Source: JBBSMX01 sp038232935 | Lineage (GTDB): Bacteria; Bacteroidota; Rhodothermia; Rhodothermales; JANQRZ01 | Assembly: GCA_038232935.1 (NCBI GenBank) | Contig: JBBSMX010000194.1 | Span: 1-6,177 of the forward strand | Length of the DNA: 6,177 nucleotides | Direction of reading: 5' to 3' | Shown: piece after piece, positions 5,978 through 6,177 of the stretch | Position numbering within the stretch: position 1 is the stretch's first letter | Layout: the number at the start of each line of letters is the position of its first letter | Notes under the pieces: model-generated | What the model saw: only the letters and a program-made list of their open reading frames with translations | What the model was told of the DNA's origin: nothing | The model's database searches: none | Translations under genes and position numbers: made by a program

Positions 5978-6177
5978 GCGTGGAAACGCGAGCTTTCCGG
6001 GGCGTCAGCAAGCGAGCGTCAGAACGTCGTAGGCTGAGAAACTGTTTGGGGAGCAGGTTCGAGCGCGAGCGAGAATCGATGGAGCCGATTCGCCAGGCGC
6101 GTGAGGAGCTCGATGCCATAGCATCGGGCGACGAACGCAACGCCGCGAGCGGGTTCAGCGGCCTCGCGCAGCCCGGA
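5978..6177. other. Downstream region with stem-loops and a possible IS end
   Basis: Right after the CNNM stop, GGAAA (5982-5986) and TTTCC (5994-5998) can form a short stem, but no T-run follows. GAGAAACTGTTTGGGGAGC (6036-6054) recalls the G-A-G-x-CTGTTTGG terminal repeats of some IS5-type elements. Two perfect 6-bp stems follow: GAATCG/CGATTC (6073-6078 and 6086-6091) and CGATGC/GCATCG (6111-6116 and 6121-6126, CATA loop). A partial frame also crosses this region (see next entry). I cannot say whether this is host intergenic DNA, a mobile element end, or the start of a gene. Confidence 0.4.
6079..6177 (+). CDS. Possible start of an unrecognised gene, running off the window
   Basis: From the ATG at 6079 an open frame of 33 codons reaches the edge without a stop, beginning MEPIRQAREELDAIASGDER, an acidic helix-like N-terminus. 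The same frame stays open upstream to a GTG at 5980 and beyond into the CNNM gene, with an Arg-rich composition (RRRLRNCLGSRFERERES), which argues for the later ATG if the gene is real. I recognise no family. In DNA this GC-rich an open frame of this length is common by chance, and the two hairpins inside it argue against coding. Confidence 0.2.
   Translation, partial: MEPIRQAREELDAIASGDERNAASGFSGLAQPG

Noticed and set aside
5937..6140. Minus-strand 67-codon open frame overlapping the end of the CNNM gene
   Set aside because: Ser/Arg-rich shadow composition; it overlaps a real gene's 3' end and the hairpins, with no recognisable motif.
1..6177. tRNA, rRNA, CRISPR array or known riboswitch
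   Set aside because: No cloverleaf, no regularly spaced repeats, and no conserved riboswitch core seen on either strand.

Overview
The window is high-GC DNA (roughly two thirds G+C by eye) from a bacterium. It holds three complete protein genes, one transposase tail at the left edge, and short non-coding or uncertain stretches. All three complete genes start behind pyrimidine-rich leaders with no AGGAGG-type ribosome binding site. That, with the gene content (an E. coli-type SerA, an NTT-like transporter fused to HEAT repeats, and a CNNM/CBS protein without a CorC_HlyC domain), suggests the Bacteroidota/Rhodothermota side of the tree. This placement is an inference, not something the sequence proves.

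Layout. Bases 1-119 are the last 38 codons of an IS110-family transposase reading rightward, so the window opens inside the right end of an insertion sequence. A 206-base gap follows, with no gene I can support. On the minus strand, 326-1555 encodes D-3-phosphoglycerate dehydrogenase (SerA), the first enzyme of serine synthesis, with every catalytic and serine-sensing residue I can place. A 363-base divergent intergenic region (1556-1918) separates serA from the plus-strand genes. It carries a G/C-rich hairpin and a roughly 97-base palindromic unit whose 13-14 base arms enclose two further hairpins; it looks like a dispersed REP/MITE-type repeat.

On the plus strand, 1919-4714 encodes a 931-residue protein. 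It joins an NTT (ATP/ADP translocase-like) membrane domain of about 11 helices to a cytosolic HEAT-repeat region of about 450 residues. After 102 bases, 4817-5977 encodes a CNNM (DUF21) plus CBS-pair membrane protein, possibly in the same operon. Both are inner-membrane proteins with large soluble domains, one probably linked to nucleotides by ancestry and the other carrying CBS domains, which often bind adenylates. A functional link is only a hypothesis.

The last 200 bases hold two perfect 6-bp stem-loops, a sequence resembling an IS5-type terminal repeat, and a reading frame that runs off the edge.

I did not find a clear new defence or mobile system. The item most worth follow-up is the HEAT-fused NTT protein with an altered charged motif and its CNNM neighbour.
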